Shown here one piece after another: positions 34,245 through 46,190 of a stretch of DNA of 64,000 nt. Positions within the stretch are counted from its first letter, which is position 1. Every line of letters starts with the position of its first letter. Position numbers and translations under genes: made by a program. The notes under the pieces are model-generated. The model did no database searches, was not told the origin of the DNA, and saw only the letters and a program-made list of their open reading frames with translations. The stretch is from Spodoptera frugiperda (taxonomy: Eukaryota; Arthropoda; Insecta; Lepidoptera; Noctuidae), in contig NC_064214.1 in assembly GCF_023101765.2 (NCBI RefSeq), positions 7,198,001 through 7,262,000 on the forward strand, in the 5' to 3' direction.

Positions 34245-34428
34245 TTTTTTTTTTTTTTTTTTTGAGGGGGAAGATCATCCAATGACTTCTCCCGCCTTGG
34301 ATGAGGCGGGAGGGAGTGTCAGACTCTTACTGACTAAAAACCACCCCGTTCCTTCTCCTGCTTTGAGCCGGAGCCCCGGTAACCTTTTACGTTGTCCACA
34401 GCTCCGGATTTGTCCACAGCTCCGGATA
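34245..34428 (-). mobile_element. R1-like LINE tail with 13-bp target duplication
   Basis: Minus-strand 3' fragment: poly(A) as a T run at 34245-34263, AATGACTTCTCCCGCCTTGG, CTTACTGACTAAAAACCACC and GAGCCGGAGCCCCGGTAAC. At its 5' edge TGTCCACAGCTCCGGAT occurs twice in tandem. CACGGATACCTAT flanks it at 34232-34244 and 34429-34441, a target-site duplication typical of target-primed reverse transcription. Confidence 0.85.
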
Positions 34429-34441
34429 CACGGATACCTAT

Positions 34442-35179
34442 GACTTCTTAATCTAGGTTAGAATTTATCTCCATTTACCTACAATTCTTTTTTAAATCAA
34501 GGAAGGCTTTGTTATAAATCCCACGATTAAACATTGTAGTTAGATTACGAATATCACATGTTTAAAATATGCTATAGAGAGAGAGACAGCGGCGTAGGTA
34601 TCGCAGTTTCAGGACATAACTAAATTAATTTGGCAAAAAAGTTTTATTGTGAGTAGTGTAGCATCATGTCATTTAAACATATTGCACGCCCATAAAAGGA
34701 ATGCAATACACACAAACATAATTTTATCAGTGTAAACATAGACTGCTTAAATCGAAACCTGTTTTTGGCTCCACCGCAGTCGGGTAAAAACAAACTCTAA
34801 TTAACCTCCGTGGCAAAACAAGTTTGGAACAGCCTAGTCATCGTGACTGATGCAGATTATGAGTAGGACTTGAAAGCCTGCTTAGGTGATATAAACAAAT
34901 GATATTATTATGTACCTACTACATAATATCCATGAGTAATACGCTACAACGGTGGTTAAGACGCCCGCTTCTCTTGCATGAGAGTGCGGGTTCGAAACCT
35001 TCTAACAGCAAGTACTAACGTCAGTTTTGCCGAGTTATATTATTGTGTACCAAACCGTACTAAGGGCAAGTACCTACCAATGTAACTTTTTGCAAGTTAT
35101 ACGTACTTTCTAAGATTATTTAGACACTTGTAAATGGTGAATACCATAGAATCCACATAACAATTAACTCAACCAAAAA
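34442..35179. other. gene-free stretch
   Basis: A weak tRNA-like B box occurs near 34985 (GTGCGGGTTCGAAACCTTC) with ACGGTGGTTAAGACGCCC upstream, probably an old SINE head at 34950-35010. No gene. Confidence 0.4.
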
Positions 35180-35352
35180 CAACGGTTTACTCCCGTCAAC
35201 ACACTGAGAAACACAACTAGTTTCGAGTCACAGTGGAACTCTTCCTCATGAGCAGCGTGCGCAAACGCGGTGACAGCGACGACGCAGCCTGCTTTAGGTA
35301 AGCCCGTCGTCACGCACAGTATATTTAAGTGAGTAAACTGCTATTTTTAGTA
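35180..35352. mobile_element. foldback-family variant
   Basis: Short element with inverted ends CAACGGTTTACTCCCG and GTGAGTAAACTGC. Inside are ACTAGTTTCGAGTCACAGTG and CTCATGAGCAGCGTGCG, echoing the arms of the 5527-6121 family. A distant subfamily. Partial relatives: 37470-37510 and 55730-55870. Confidence 0.5.
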
Positions 35353-36446
35353 AATTTAGTATTTGTCATGATTATTACTATAGAAATATAGGTACAAAAT
35401 AATTTTCAAATCAAACTAATGCTCCTAATGCTCCCATAGCATATACAACATGTACAAAGAACACAAACACAGAAAATAATAACCGGCGCTCTGCGCATTT
35501 TGTCTCCGTAATCTGATAAAAAACAGTTGGTCTGAACACTGGGTAAGCATTGTGCGAAGTTTTTGCTAACGTTCTAACAAATTGCCAAAAGATTACAACC
35601 TCCGTTTTTCCTGGCTTGAGCTCGGATCATGTAAAAAGTAGCAGTTTTGTGTTTCATGCGTGCCTGACCATACTTAGAGGGAGACATTTCTGGGCCTTTT
35701 TTACGTTATTAATGGGAGATATTATTGTAGCCGAGAGTAATGTAGGGTTTGGATAAAAGTACCCACACGTTGGTAACTGGACTAAGTTGTGGACGAAATG
35801 GATTGGTTCGTTTATCGCCTTCGGAATTCAGATTGAGAAAAGGTTTTTTGACTCGTAAACTTCTACAGTAGCGATATTAGGCATAGGTTTGATCTATCAT
35901 ACTTAGTACGAAGAATAATATTATAAATGCGAAAGTTTTTATGGTTGAAGCTTGTACTTAAATGATTGATGGTTTCATTATTTTAAAATTCTGACTTTTA
36001 TAACTGGCCTATGTTTTGAGGGTCGTCTTCCAGTCGCCATAAAATTCATTCTAGTTATAACAAAATTTTAGGATGCACAAATATCAGTCATAATATTATG
36101 ATCATCATCTAAACAACGCTTTATTATAATAGCGAGCTCTTCACAAAACATAAATATGTTCCGAAAAGGCATTATACATCATCCTGCATCTCTTTCTAAT
36201 CTGGTCAAAATATATAGTTTCATCTCTTTCGAACATTCTGGAGAACTTTGCTAAATAAAATACGTATTTACCTATTTTACGGTCTTCTTAGCTTGAAAGC
36301 CCAACACCGGAAGGAAAGGAGCGTTTGAAGCGATTTATCTTCAAGCCGACGCCGTTAGGGGGCCGGTTGAAATGTCTCGAGACCAATGACGTAGATATGA
36401 CGAGGCTGGATGTGGCCCATAAGGATGGATTAAAAAAAAAGCAACA
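35353..36446. other. gene-free stretch
   Basis: ORF 35550-35756 lacks recognisable domains. About 36290-36430 is GC-richer and unique-looking. No gene is supported. Confidence 0.35.
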
Positions 36447-36650
36447 TCACGTCTTTTATCCCCGAAGGGGTAGGTTCAGGTGCTCGTAATGAGCATACAC
36501 TCGTAATGCCGCTAACAATGTACACCCGCTTTTCACAATTTGTGTTGTAAGTCCCATGTAAATATAAATATATACTGGACACAATTCTAGAGTCCGTGCT
36601 ACTACTGAGAAATTTTCGAAAAACCGAAAATAGCCCAGTAATACTTTAAA
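36447..36650 (-). repeat. second SINE family, partial
   Basis: Reverse copy with CTTTTATCCCCGAAGGGGTA at the 3' end, GTACACCCGCTTTTCACAAT and GAAAAACCGAAAATAGCCCA. The tRNA-like head is missing. Confidence 0.7.
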
Positions 36651-37017
36651 AAAAAAATGGGCAATAAAATTACTTCGATGGCAGAAAAAAGTATAACATA
36701 CCATGCATATTTGGTTAACATACAATATATAGGTATAGTCTATAAGCCACGTGAAATACTAGGAAATCCCAATTTACTGCAATATGAAGCCTCCATACCG
36801 CTGAATATGGAATGGATATGAATCACAGATCATATAGTTCAATTTCAAATTTCTCAGTAATAGCACAAAGCTCAGAATTGTTTGATAATAGACTCGTCCT
36901 CTATCACAATAGAATTAAGTAGTAGAATGTGGGATTTATAAGCATACTTCTGCTTACCTCTTCAGAGAAGAATAGTATGAGGTTTTGTAAGGAATCTGCA
37001 TTTGCATTTATTTTTAC

Positions 37018-37228
37018 CCTTTGCCCCACACTAGGATTTTCTCCTTTGTTGTGGGTGTATTTACAAACTTTTAATTATAATAACTATGTTACATAAATAC
37101 CCAGCACCGACTACCAGCAATTTATGAGCTCACAAAAAGTTGCTCCGTGAGTGGTTTTTAGTCAGTACCTGTTTGACACTCCCACCGCGCCAACCGAGTA
37201 ATCAATCCCGCTGGTTTTCCCCCTCAAA
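37018..37228. repeat. SINE fragment fused to LINE tail fragment
   Basis: 37018-37150 is a decayed reverse SINE of the 54633-54820 family (CCACACTAGGATTTTCTCCT start, CAAAAAGTTGCTCCGTGAG end). 37151-37228 continues directly as a plus-strand R1-like LINE 3' piece (TGGTTTTTAGTCAGTACCTG). The junction suggests one inserted into the other followed by deletion. Confidence 0.55.
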
Positions 37229-39520
37229 AAAAATTCTGAAAATATTGCTCATCCTTCAAGTTTTGAGCGATCACAGCAATTGATGAACACTCAGGTGTAT
37301 TACGTGAAAATTTTTGTTGTGGATCTAATTAGTGATGAGAAATGTGATCAAAGTCAGAATTCTTTATTTCAAATGTACATATTTCCTGCGTTTTTTTATA
37401 CGTACTTAATAGGATAATATTAATTACGTTTGTTTGTCGGTCAATCCTCTAATGAAGCTATTTGATCATTAATTTACGTGAGTAAACCGTGATTTTTAGT
37501 TAAGGAATTTGATCACTGAAAAAATCCAAAGGCACAATTTACAATGTTAAAAAAATACTGCGCTCAAGCCACTTCAATGTTTCTTACATCAGTGTCGCAT
37601 CTGTATTGGGCCAGCAAACAACAAGAATACTTTGTAAGCGTCCTAAGATTAATGTTCAGCCCACAATAGAAACGTTTTTTCAAAGTGGGTTCGGCTACAG
37701 TCTATTCTGTACCCCTTTGGAGTTCGATGAGTTACACTGAATTTATCTACAAGAGCTTTCTTTTTGTTTCTCACTTTGACGGTCTTATATTTTGTTGTTT
37801 GAAATATACGAGTATGTGTAAAAACATTTACCTAAATAGGGTCAGTGACATTTTTTAGGTACGGTAGTGTTTTTGTCGTATTTTTTTAGTTTTGTAAACA
37901 GAGTAGTAAGTAACTGTATGTGTGAGTATGCTGCCTAATCAATTTGATTCTAGTTGGAAGGTTTTTCTATTGTATCTTATAAAGTATCTTTTTAGCAATT
38001 TCTTTCTGTTTTAAATCGCTGTTACTTCAAAACTTCAATCTTGTATTTATTGGATATTTTTTCTTCTATACATAAATTTTGGTTGAATTGTTGTTTAGTA
38101 AGATAAAATGTTTACTTAGGGTCATAGATAACACGTAATAAATAAAAAATAATCTATTTGTTTGTTTGTTTGTAGCTATAAATATTATTGAATCATTATG
38201 CACCAAAACAATCTCAATGGAAACGTGGCAATCTACGACCAAAAATAAAAACAAATTGATTTATTCATCGATTACTAAATCCTGCTGTACTTACCGATAA
38301 CACAATCGCAAGTCATAATTACTAGCAAATTTTCTTCAAGTATGAATGACATTGTTTTATTTTTATTCCTCGTTATCAATCACGCAGTAATAAATCGCAA
38401 TCAATCTACTGAAGTAATTCCTGTCATACCAGAAACTACGTCTGGTCTATTCTTATCATCGCTCGACAATAACTTACGAACGACGATTAGATTGAACGAG
38501 ACATCCAAAACGTAGACCACTCGTTAAACCAAATATGGTTAGAGAGACAAACTGCGGCGCTCTGCAGACAAATATCGCTGAGCGCTATATCCAATGATCG
38601 TCTGACATTGAGAATAGGGACCTATTTCGAGGATCGAGATGGAAACGAATATAATGCAATAATTAAAGCAGTGGTGTCTTTCCATCAGAGATGTGCTACG
38701 TAGTCATGCTACGAAGATGTAATAACTACATTGTGAAACTATTTGACCGCGTCCGCCTATACTAAGTAATATAGCGGTGCGAGGAAGATGTGCAGCTCGA
38801 GTATGCGAAGTATCGATAGTAGGAAGACCATCCATAGCACACATCTATAGCACGCATCCATAACAAGCACCTTTCCATATAAAAAAATTAACTTAGCTGA
38901 GTCCTTTTTCATATGAATATGAATGGTTAAAGCCAATCGCATCCACAGCAACGTAGCATAGCCCATCTCTGGTGAAAAACCACCATAATGATATCAATGG
39001 CTGATGGGTTTAACAATTCAGTCAATACCATTGTTTCATGGTCATCCTAATCTACAAATAGAAAGCACCGACTACTAATAGGATAAGTACGTGGGTACGT
39101 AGGTATCCAAAACTTAGTAACCTAATACCAAGACAGCACAATTTGAAGACATGTGAATGAAATATTCGTGGGATGTCAGATACGTAAGTAAATTCCCTTT
39201 ATCAAAACTGCGACATATGTTTTCATGTTATCATTTCATAAATCGGCAGGTAATGCTTATTGTGTTATATTAAGGTGCTTTAGCTCTTTATTTATCACCA
39301 CACAGTCATTGTGGTCAGCTAAAATTGTTTATTTAGTTTTATTTTTATCAATTGTCAAAATGGAACCATGTTATGATACGATAAATTGATTGATTATTTT
39401 GTACTTTATATTTCTATTCTAACAGCTGTCGTCTATCATTCATTCATTCATTCATTGTTACAAAGAAGGAAATGTAGTGAAATATATTAGGAATCATATG
39501 AAATGAGTTAACGTGAACAA
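37229..39520. other. gene-free stretch
   Basis: AT-rich, with short microsatellites: a TTTG run at 38156-38174 and ATTC units at 39437-39457. ORFs at 38066-38254 and 38757-38966 have no domain. A partial foldback-family end (ACGTGAGTAAACCGTG) is at 37477-37492. Confidence 0.4.
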
Positions 39521-39524
39521 AACG

Positions 39525-39808
39525 TTTTTTTATAGTATAAGTCGTAAAACGACCTTACAGATCACCTGGTGGTAAGCAATCGCCGCCGCCCATGGACACC
39601 CGAAACATCAGAGGAGTTACAAATTGTGTCGCTTAGGCTGTTGAGGGTCATGGAAATTTCAGGATTGTACAGGATTCCGAATTGAGATAATTAGGGAGTG
39701 GCTAATTGGGCCTCTAATAACCTCACTTACAACGCTAAAGAACGCAAGCGTCGTTTCATGATGGTTTTCTGCGAACTCGTGGTAACACTCCAGTCGAGCC
39801 ATACATAT
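39525..39808 (-). repeat. CATAAAAA-family retroposon
   Basis: GGTGGTAAGCAATCGCCGCC, CATGGACACCCGAAACATC and a GAACTCGTGGTAACACTCCA end match the family at 20491-20790. The ORF 39698-40126 starts within it and runs into unique DNA, so it is not considered a gene. Confidence 0.6.
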
Positions 39809-40926
39809 ATTACGTTATTAATCTTTACTAAAACATTATATTATATGACAACAAAAAAGGAGGACATTATAATGACACAGAGTGGTATTCTTAAATTTTC
39901 TAACCACGACCAGTTAATATCGTTTTCATATCGCATTTATCTCGTTCCTCAACGCCCAAATTCTTGGTTCTTTCGCAGCGCTCATACGAAAGCCCACCGC
40001 CACTGTTGGACATCAGTTAAAGGATTCGTTGGGACACTTATAGATGTGTGTTTCTTAAGAGATTCCAGATGCACTGGGCACATACGAATGGTAGGATTAC
40101 GTGATACGGTGTACTTTATTTCATAAGCTATTTTATTTTGGCTATGGCGTATGTAGTGGGTGAAATGTATTGTCTTTCCAATGTACTAGATACGTTGGTT
40201 TAGTTAAACACAACCTGATCGATGATTAAATCGTTTGATTGAAATATGTAATTTTACATTTAAATATTAACTAGTTACTATTAATTACTAAGAACGATTA
40301 ATAATCCATACTCGACTTATACATATAGGTATATTGCCGATACAAATAATTCAAGCCATTTAGGTATATACGGGATTTGTATGAACTATTTGTCACATAA
40401 GTTTATCGGGCACTTATATGAAGGTGGTGAAACAGGCGCTAGGTAAGTCTAATATTTTCTATGACATTATTCACTTATTATGACATAATATATCTAATGA
40501 TTTGAAACTAAACATTGTTTAGGAAATGCATATAATTTCCAGATATTAAGGATATGATTTAAAACTATATGCAGAGTATTATTTTGTATCAGTGACATTT
40601 TTAAAAACCGCAGTGCATAACAAAAACAAAATGATGAAATGAAATGAAAACAATAATTGAGTTTGCGTCAGTCGTAATTATAATGACCGGTATAAAGTAA
40701 TGACCTGAATCATTTTATTTTCAAAGAAAAATATATCCTTTATTTATATATAAGTTACACACTAGTCATATTTTTTTTGCTAAATCACGATGACCAGAGA
40801 TAAATTTGAGTGTTTACGTAAATACACGCTCGCGTTTGTGTTGTGTGTGTGTGTGTCAGATAACAGACAAACTCTTGATAACATGAGTCATTACATTGTT
40901 TCATTCATGTAAACCCTGTGTTTTGT
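39809..40926. other. gene-free stretch
   Basis: AT-rich with a GT microsatellite at 40837-40857. No domain in the overlapping ORF. Confidence 0.35.
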
Positions 40927-41112
40927 CTGCACGATTAGTGCGGTGGCTGGGCAACCGGCTGCCACGTGACATGTAGTGGGTTCGATTCCCGCACGGAGCA
41001 ACTCTTTGGGTGATGACAAGTTTATGTATCGGGTTTGGGTGTCATGTGTATGTGAACTTGTATGTTTGTAAACGCACCCACGACACAGGAGAAAATTCAA
41101 GTGTGGGGTAAC
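40927..41112 (+). repeat. tRNA-derived SINE
   Basis: Plus-strand copy with A-box-like GTGCGGTGGCTGGGCAACC, B box GGGTTCGATTCCCGC, TAAACGCACCCACGACACAG and an end at GTGTGGGGTAACG. It closely matches 54633-54820. Confidence 0.8.
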
Positions 41113-41396
41113 GTTTTCATAAGAAAAAGTATAAGATGTCTACGTAAAACATGAACAATAATGTCTACCTTTATACCGTTGTTAATGCCCGTCATACTGA
41201 ATCACAATATTCACCATGACGGGGCAACTCCTTGTGGAGATCAATTAGTATTTACTCATACATTTCTTCCGTGGAAGTAATTTTTGACCAAAACACGCTA
41301 CGCATGTCATTCGATGCATCTACTATTTGTAGTAAACAATGAGTAGTTGAGAAACCTCCTCCTTTTTTGAAGTCGATTAAAATTTTAGAGAGAGCG

Positions 41397-41627
41397 ATAC
41401 CACGGCCTCACAGAAAACCGACGTGAAACAACACTTGCGTTGTATGAATGAGGTTACCGGAGGCCCAATCACCCGACTCCTTCCCAATCCCCGATTCCCC
41501 AACAACTCTTAAATTCCTAGACCCCAAAAGGCCGGCAACGCACTTGTAACACCTCTGGAGTTTCGGGTGTCAAGGTGTACAATCAAGTGATCCGTCTGCT
41601 CGTTTACCGACTTATCCCATTAAAAAA
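41397..41627 (+). repeat. CATAAAAA-family retroposon
   Basis: CACGGCCTCACAGAAAACCG, GAGGTTACCGGAGGCCCAAT, AAAAGGCCGGCAACGCACTT, then TTATCCCATTAAAAAA. A well-preserved copy, useful as the family reference for this orientation. Confidence 0.7.
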
Positions 41628-41931
41628 TACAAAGTTTATAATTTTGTAAAGAAATAAAAAAAAACAAATATAAGTTAATTTTATTAGTTCGAGTTCTTAC
41701 ATTAAGTGAAGTTTCATTAAACGTTAGCGCTTGTTGAGCACAAGTACCTAGTATGTAAAATGAAAACATTTTATATTTTTGTTCAGTGTTTTTGAAAAGA
41801 ATAACTAAGTAAAACACTAATGTGGTTTTCTATTTCTACTTTCTAATTAATTTCTAACTCTGTGCATTCGTTTAACAAAAAAGTTAGTCAACGATACACA
41901 GTTCAGGTACAGTGGTTGTAATTAAGTCTAA

Positions 41932-42090
41932 CCCTTAATACGAGTTTGCTTTACGTTTAATAAGTAATAATCGAAACGAGAGACGCTCGGCGCCCTGATT
42001 GGTTGATTTATTTGAGCCGACCAATCAGAGCGCCGAACGCGCCCTCTATTCGAATACTTTAAACGTAAAGCCAACTCGTACTATTGGTAC
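41932..42090. mobile_element. CCAAT-bearing palindromic MITE, copy 2
   Basis: ACCCTTAATACGAGTTTGC at the left and GCCAACTCGTACTATTGG at the right enclose arms with CGCCCTGATTGGTTGATT and its complement GCCGACCAATCAGAGCGCC. A second partial copy of the core follows at about 42090-42160. Confidence 0.7.
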
Positions 42091-42169
42091 TGATAGTTGG
42101 TTTATTCAAGCCGCCCAATCAATAGAAGCGCCTAACGCACTATTTACTTTTCGGCCCTGAATTCAGTTT

Positions 42170-42630
42170 GTGGATAAATTAAACATCAAAATACAGTTAA
42201 AAGTTAATTATAAAACATAAAAAATATATTATTTTATAATATTCATATATCATCGCACTATAAAATAAAAATTAATCTGAATATTTCGACTATTCGATTC
42301 GATAATAACCTTAAATTTCAATTTTTCACTCGACTGGTATTAATAAAATAATTTAAATCGCATGGAGAGGTTATGAACTCATAAATTTCGTATAATTGTG
42401 TAATAGTACAGGTCTGGGTGCGAATTATTCGGTACCGAGCATTAATTGTGTTATATGATAGATAAATTGCTATAACGGCCCATCGTATTACTTAAACCTG
42501 GGAAACGGTGAGATCAGCCGAAATAAAGACTGGGTTCATTGCTCCAGCCGAGATAAGGCAGATCGTAAAAAAAGAAAGCTGTGTAGTTGTGATTCTGAAA
42601 TCTAGTACTTATCTACATAATGATTACCTA
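42170..42630. other. gene-free AT-rich stretch
   Basis: No structure recognised. Confidence 0.3.
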
Positions 42631-42785
42631 GAACTACCTAGCGGGTTTACTGGGATTCCCGCTTGAAGGGAAAAAGTAGGAACGGGGTGGTTTTTATTAA
42701 GAGTAGTTAATAAGAGTCTGACACTTCCTCTCCCCTTGGCCTCGCCCAAGGCGGGAGAAGTCATTGGATGATTTTCCCCACTTAA
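42631..42785 (+). repeat. R1-like LINE 3' UTR fragment
   Basis: ACTACCTAGCGGGTTTACTG, GTAGGAACGGGGTGGTTTTT and GGCGGGAGAAGTCATTGGAT in the family order. The poly(A) end is lost. Confidence 0.65.
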
Positions 42786-43009
42786 AATCTACATGCATAA
42801 CGATCGACATTGACCTTTAGTTCCCTTAGATTTTAAGTTAGCAATCGAGTAACAGCAGAATTTCACTGTATACTTACTAAGATGTCTAGAATCAGTAGTC
42901 CTAATTGTGCCGTATTTAAGAAAAAAACTGATACGAAATAAAAATGTTGCCGCACTTTGACGCAAAATCATCAGCAAAAAAAGTATCGATTCGTCAATTC
43001 GCCGTCAAA

Positions 43010-43560
43010 CTAAGAAGTAATACTGGGAAAGTTATCAATTTCGTAAGTTAGCAGTAAGCTGCGGGGGCTCGGAACATTCTGGGCGGCTCTTAAACAGTTC
43101 TTAATGACTGTCGCTCGTTAAGGCGAAAGGTTTTGGCTGTTCTTCAGAATTAACAGTTACAACGGTACGAACTCCCATCATAATCTGACCTGCCACTCCC
43201 CCCATCATATTTAAAATGCCGAAGTAAATCGGGGCTCTGTACCTCAATTCCCCAGGCCATCTAATACTGGCGCCTTATTTTGCGGCGCGGATGTAAAGTT
43301 TTATGCATTCAGAATAGCCCGAAAATTGCTCGTCTGACGTTTTCAAAGCGTTCGTAGATGGGGTTTTATTTTAAAATAGTGATTCTTGATAAAGAACGAA
43401 ATATGAAACGTGTGGCGGTAATGTTTGCCGGGGAATAGAACATGGACCCGAATGTGCGGTCGTTACTATGAATGGCCGTGAGGTGAGCTAAAATGTTAAA
43501 CGTGGCTAGATTTGCCGCGGCTCGAGTGCTTGCTCGCAAACACTTTCATTCATTTTCCTT
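43010..43560. other. non-repetitive GC-richer island
   Basis: About 550 bp that does not match any repeat in the window and has no long ORF. It contains short motifs such as TGACGTTTTC and TTATTTTGCGGCGCGG. It may be regulatory; there is no direct evidence. Confidence 0.25.
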
Positions 43561-44698
43561 GTCGTGTTACTCATTTAAAAGTAATTGCATGTTTTTGCTC
43601 TAAGCGTAATATTAAATTTTATAAAGATTACTTTACGTACGTACGTAGTCATTATAATATTCCATGTTGCTTTTTCTTTTAAAAATATTATAAATTAGAG
43701 TAGACTTAACTTTCTATTCTTTAACATGTAGGTAAGAAACGAAGAAGAATCTGTGCCTTTCATGATTTTAAAATCTCTTAAACAAACGTGCAAATTACCT
43801 AGCTAAACATATGTGTGGCTTTACTACTGCAGACAAAAAGCAGGTCCTTAACCGCATACGAGGTCATACAATAAATAAATAACCTGGACATTCGGATATG
43901 AAGCGGATTCATTTATAGATAAGTAAACGTAGGTAATATTGAGTTATTCAACACTTAACGCTGTTCTTAGCAATTGTTTTCTATGCAAAATCTTGTTGTT
44001 TGTTATTAAGGAATAGTTTAAGTAATCATTAAATGAGCACTCAGAAGAGTGCGGCAGTTAGATATGTTCTCATACTGAACATGATAACAAACACTAAACA
44101 CAAACACAATAGGGGTGGAAATAGTCCCGTGAGACTAAAAAAATATCGGTGAAATTATTGTAGCCACTTCACTTATCCCTTAGAGAAATAAAAAGCAACA
44201 TGGCTTTCCACTTAAATTTATTTTAAGTCCACTGATTTCAAATAGCTTGTGATTACATAACTACTGAGCTATATAACCCAAAATCTCTCACAAATATGCT
44301 CCAAAACACACATTAGGTGGGGAATTTAGACAGAAAACAGTCCATTTGACCCCATTAAGTAGTAAAAAATCAGATAGCAGTGGACAGCTCATAGATAGGG
44401 CAATCATTTAACCTGAACTAGCGCAGCTTTATCTAAATTATTCACAACCCCTTGTATCTACGCTAGTGATACACTCGTTCCGTAGGCAGATGCAGAAGGT
44501 TTAAAGAAAGAGAGGTCCAATCGTGAAAATACGAACAAAAGTATGTAATTATTTTCATATAGTTTGTAAAATATAGAAGAGAGTTCGTTTTGTTTATATA
44601 TTCTGGCCTGAAAGGTAAAATAATAGACGGCATCTTTAAAACGACAAAACGCTTCTCTGTTGCTGCGAATAATTAAATTATCTAAACTAAAAATAATG
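43561..44698. other. gene-free stretch
   Basis: AT-rich. Two segments (CAATTGTTTTCTATGCAAAATC near 43972 and GGAATAGTTTAAGTAATCAT near 44010) also occur at 21512-21570, so an old dispersed repeat is present at both sites. Confidence 0.4.
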
Positions 44699-44931
44699 TA
44701 ACTGCCTCGTTGGCTGAGTGCAACTGCAGGGCCTCGGATTCGATTCCCGGGTCTGGCAAAGTTTTGCTGGGCTATTTTCGGTTTTTCGGAGATTTCTCAG
44801 TAATGGCATGGAGTCTGGAAATGTGCCCGGTATACGACAAAAGGCTCACCTCCTATTACGTGGGACTTACAGCATAAATTGTGAAAAGTGGGTGTACATT
44901 GTCTACCCCTTCGGGGATAAAAGGCGTGACA
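44699..44931 (+). repeat. second SINE family
   Basis: ACTGCCTCGTTGGCTGAGTG head, B box GGATTCGATTCCCGGG, CTGGGCTATTTTCGGTTTTT body and the end CCTTCGGGGATAAAAGGCGT. Well preserved. Confidence 0.75.
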
Positions 44932-45692
44932 ATAATAATATAAAAAAACGAAAATTTGACCTACCTCAACATCATCACTACCCAATGGTAGTGGAGGGTT
45001 TACCAATGTAAACCATTCACTACCAATTAGAGAACTATGTCTCTCTCCCATACCAAACACACCACTGAACTCTACTCAACCCACATTCAACATTTTAGCT
45101 CACAGCCATTCACACTACCAATATCACTCCAAAATCCAGCCAAACTATCAAAGTAATACTTCTGCGTCCTCCTGCCCCAAGTCCGGCCTACACAGGCTAT
45201 TAGAGTGGCAGACAAGGCGCCGCTGTCGCCGTAATCCGCACAGACAGATGGCCCACTGTTAATACTGATTAATTGCGAGACAAATCTACCCGACACATAT
45301 TTTGGGGATTGTATCGCCTTCAGGCTGCTGGCAAATTGCTTAGCTCTCAGCTATCCAGATAACGTCTTAGAGCTTTGAAACACATTGATAGGGTTATGTA
45401 TTGCTTTGTTATATTTGGGTCATGTTTTAAACCTAGGTAGAAAGTTAGGCTTGTATTTTGTCTGACTGGTTGAATCAAATGAAACAATGTGTGTTCTTAT
45501 AATTACATCTTTAACGCCTAAAAATTTTGCAAATGCAATAAGTCTTTTATTCTTATTTGCTGACTTAAAATGTACAGATATTCTAAAAACATTTTGCACA
45601 TCTTCTTGAAAATAACGCCTTAAAATTACAGTTCTGAAAATATAATGTATACATATAATAGGCAAAAAAATTAACAATCAAATTTGCGACTT
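44932..45692. other. gene-free stretch
   Basis: ORFs 45087-45296 and 45420-45677 have no domain. No repeat ends. Confidence 0.35.
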
Positions 45693-45880
45693 TGACTCAC
45701 GGTTGGCGCGGTGGCTGGGCAACCGACTGCCGCGCAATGTGTAGTAGCGGGTTCGATTCCCACACGGAGTAACTCTTTGTGTGATCCACAAATTGTTGTT
45801 TCGGGTCTGGGTGCACGAATGTTTGTAAACCAGGAGCAAGTTCTGGAGCATATAATAGTGGGGCAAAGTGTGTTAAAAAA
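45693..45880 (+). repeat. tRNA-derived SINE, internally deleted
   Basis: TTGGCGCGGTGGCTGGGCAA, GCGGGTTCGATTCCCACACG and CACAAATTGTTGTTTCGGGT, then a diverged tail to GTGGGGCAAAGTG. Part of the middle (the GTCATGTGTATG region) is missing. Confidence 0.75.
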
Positions 45881-46009
45881 AATAACTAAACAGAATTAAA
45901 AATTCAGGTTTCAAAGTCAGAGTAAAAGAATAGTAAAATAGTTAGTATTGCGCGCCTGAGTAATATTACATAGCAAGCTGGACAAAGGCATATATACTAG
46001 ATATGTATA

Positions 46010-46190
46010 GAATGCACACGTTTGTGAGACGTACACGTTTGTGAGACGTATGAATGTATGTAACGTACAGAGAACGTTTGTGAAACGTATGAACTATTTC
46101 GATATTTTAATACGATAGAGAGACAATGGTATAGAGATTTTATATGAACTTTTATTAAGGAATAAAGGATTTGAATTTGAATTTTATTCT
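46010..46190. repeat. short tandem repeat and retroposon-like tail
   Basis: ACGTTTGTGAGACGTAC is repeated twice with further degenerate units to 46090. At 46150-46186 AATAAAGGATTTGAATTTGA resembles the microsatellite tail of a non-LTR element. Confidence 0.5.

Noticed and set aside
39698..40126. 142-codon ORF, the longest outside the P450 and LINE regions
   Set aside because: It starts within a retroposon copy and continues into AT-rich unique sequence; no domain, no composition bias like a coding region.
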